A stretch of 8,990 nucleotides of DNA from Quisquiliibacterium sp. (lineage in GTDB: Bacteria > Pseudomonadota > Gammaproteobacteria > Burkholderiales > Burkholderiaceae_E). The stretch is from NCBI GenBank assembly GCA_023257915.1, contig JALRBB010000432.1:1-8990 (forward strand). The letters are read 5' to 3'. Positions 8,246 through 8,990 of this stretch are shown piece after piece. Numbering within the stretch: position 1 is the first letter of the stretch; the number at the start of each line of letters is the position of its first letter. The position numbers and the translations under genes are program-made. Below the pieces are notes generated by a model. It was not told where the DNA came from, did not search any database, and saw only the letters and a program-made list of their open reading frames with translations.

Positions 8246-8638
8246 AAACAAGGGATGCAGGTTGCCGAACTTGCCGTCAAACAGCTCCGGCCCCTCGTCG
8301 ACCTGCAGCGTCAGGCCGATCGGACGCGATGCCAGCAGCGGCGCGAAATGCGCACGGGCGGCGGCCACCAGCGCATCGCCGGTGGCCTTGTGAACCTGGG
8401 CGCTGCGGCCCCTGCCCATGCGCAGGTTCAGATAGCAAAACGCATGATCGCCGCTGCCATCGGTGGTCGCGTAATGGCTGGCCGGATAGGCAAGCACCCG
8501 CACCCCGCCGGTGGGGAACACCTGCGCGCCGGTCTCGTCGCGGATCGTGAGCATCGTGTCGGCCAGCTTGCGGCACAGCGCACCCATCTCGGTTTCGCGC
8601 TCGATCTGCGGGGTGTACAGGATGACCAGGTGCGGCAT
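8234..8638 (-). CDS. hpaF: 5-carboxymethyl-2-hydroxymuconate delta-isomerase
   Basis: A 134-residue protein of the CHMI family (tautomerase superfamily; HpcD in E. coli C, 126 residues as I recall). It isomerises 5-carboxymethyl-2-hydroxymuconate to 5-oxo-pent-3-ene-1,2,5-tricarboxylate in the homoprotocatechuate meta-cleavage pathway. The start MPHLVILYT leaves the proline that serves as the catalytic base at residue 1 after methionine removal. Further family-like segments are GVRVLAY (45-51), HAFCYLNLRMGRGRS (65-79) and the tail NLHPLFQKG (126-134). ATG (8636-8638) follows AAGGA (8645-8649, minus strand) with a six-base spacing. It begins 20 bases after the hpaD stop and appears to be the last gene of its operon. 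Confidence 0.9.
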   Translation of the reverse strand: MPHLVILYTPQIERETEMGALCRKLADTMLTIRDETGAQVFPTGGVRVLAYPASHYATTDGSGDHAFCYLNLRMGRGRSAQVHKATGDALVAAARAHFAPLLASRPIGLTLQVDEGPELFDGKFGNLHPLFQKG

Positions 8639-8658
8639 CGGGTTTCCTTGCGGCAGGC

Positions 8659-8990
8659 TCAAAGACGGGTGGCGATCGCGGTGTAGCCCTCGGCGCGCGA
8701 CGCAACCGCCGCCGGAATCTCGGCGCCATCCTGCGGCGTCACCGGAAACACTGCATTGATCTGGCCGGTGCCGGACGCGCCGAAATACGGGGTGATCACT
8801 TCGGCGCAGCCATCGTAGGCCGACCAGCCAAGCGCGCCGAGCATCATCGCGGTGTCGTGCATGAAGCCTTCGCCATGCCCCTTGGCGGCGTATTCGGGCA
8901 GCATGCCGCAAAAATCACGCCAACCGCCCTGCTGCCAGAGCTCGATCACGCGGCGATCGAGCTGCTCCAGAAACGGGCTCCAGATCTTGA
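8659..8990 (-). CDS. hpaD: 3,4-dihydroxyphenylacetate 2,3-dioxygenase, 3' part
   Basis: C-terminal 109 residues of the extradiol ring-cleavage enzyme that opens homoprotocatechuate to 5-carboxymethyl-2-hydroxymuconate semialdehyde. The 5' part, with most active-site residues, lies beyond the right edge. The visible segment VIELWQQGGWRDFCGMLPEY, then GEGFMHDTAMMLGALGW, YDGCAEVIT and SGTGQINAVFPV, aligns by eye with the end of E. coli C HpcB/HpaD, a LigB-type (class III) dioxygenase. After the FPV end of the E. coli form there are about 25 extra residues rich in Ala and Thr, ending AIATRL. The GTG at 8949 is an internal valine, not the start. It lies immediately upstream of hpaF, whose substrate follows from this reaction after semialdehyde oxidation. 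The genes needed between the two steps (such as hpaE) would be outside the window. Confidence 0.9.
   Translation of the reverse strand, partial: KIWSPFLEQLDRRVIELWQQGGWRDFCGMLPEYAAKGHGEGFMHDTAMMLGALGWSAYDGCAEVITPYFGASGTGQINAVFPVTPQDGAEIPAAVASRAEGYTAIATRL

Noticed and set aside
8659..8949. A separate 96-residue protein starting from GTG 8949
   Set aside because: The frame continues upstream to the window edge with residues that fit HpaD, so the GTG is an internal valine.

Overview
The window reads as chromosomal DNA of a GC-rich proteobacterium. A betaproteobacterium, probably Burkholderiales, fits best, judging from the strong G/C bias at third codon positions, the gene contents and the tightly packed operon. 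This placement is inference; no rRNA or other marker gene is present. Nine intact or edge-truncated genes and one broken gene account for nearly all of the sequence. No tRNA, rRNA, insertion sequence, CRISPR array or gene-free stretch over 300 bases was seen.

Region 1 (about 1-5940, plus strand) is the leucine/isovalerate catabolic (liu) cluster in the order liuB (3' end only), liuC, liuD, liuE. It covers 3-methylcrotonyl-CoA carboxylase beta (carboxyltransferase) subunit, 3-methylglutaconyl-CoA hydratase, 3-methylcrotonyl-CoA carboxylase alpha (biotin) subunit and HMG-CoA lyase. Together these convert 3-methylcrotonyl-CoA to acetyl-CoA and acetoacetate. Two genes that are not pathway enzymes sit inside this order: a LysE/RhtB-family amino-acid exporter between liuC and liuD, and a GhrA-type 2-hydroxyacid dehydrogenase between liuD and liuE.

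Region 2 (5936-8180, plus strand) continues the same reading direction. A small DUF1289 cysteine-rich protein overlaps liuE by the ATGA arrangement and in turn overlaps a small two-helix membrane protein. Next comes a metallo-beta-lactamase-fold hydrolase whose frame is broken by a single in-frame TGA (7096-7098), then a GNAT acetyltransferase of the phosphinothricin/methionine-sulfoximine type that overlaps the hydrolase stop codon. The TGA separates two parts of the predicted metal site and is followed at once by a nine-pair stem-loop. A nonsense mutation is the likeliest explanation, but recoding deserves a check.

Region 3 (8234-8990, minus strand) is the promoter-distal end of a convergent homoprotocatechuate (3,4-dihydroxyphenylacetate) meta-cleavage operon: the 3' part of hpaD (ring-cleavage dioxygenase) followed by hpaF (5-carboxymethyl-2-hydroxymuconate isomerase). 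A hairpin whose loop is the hpaF stop codon lies at the convergent junction.

Overall this is an amino-acid and aromatic-acid catabolic region. I did not find a wholly new system. The points most worth a second look are the interrupted hydrolase and the two inserted genes in the liu cluster.
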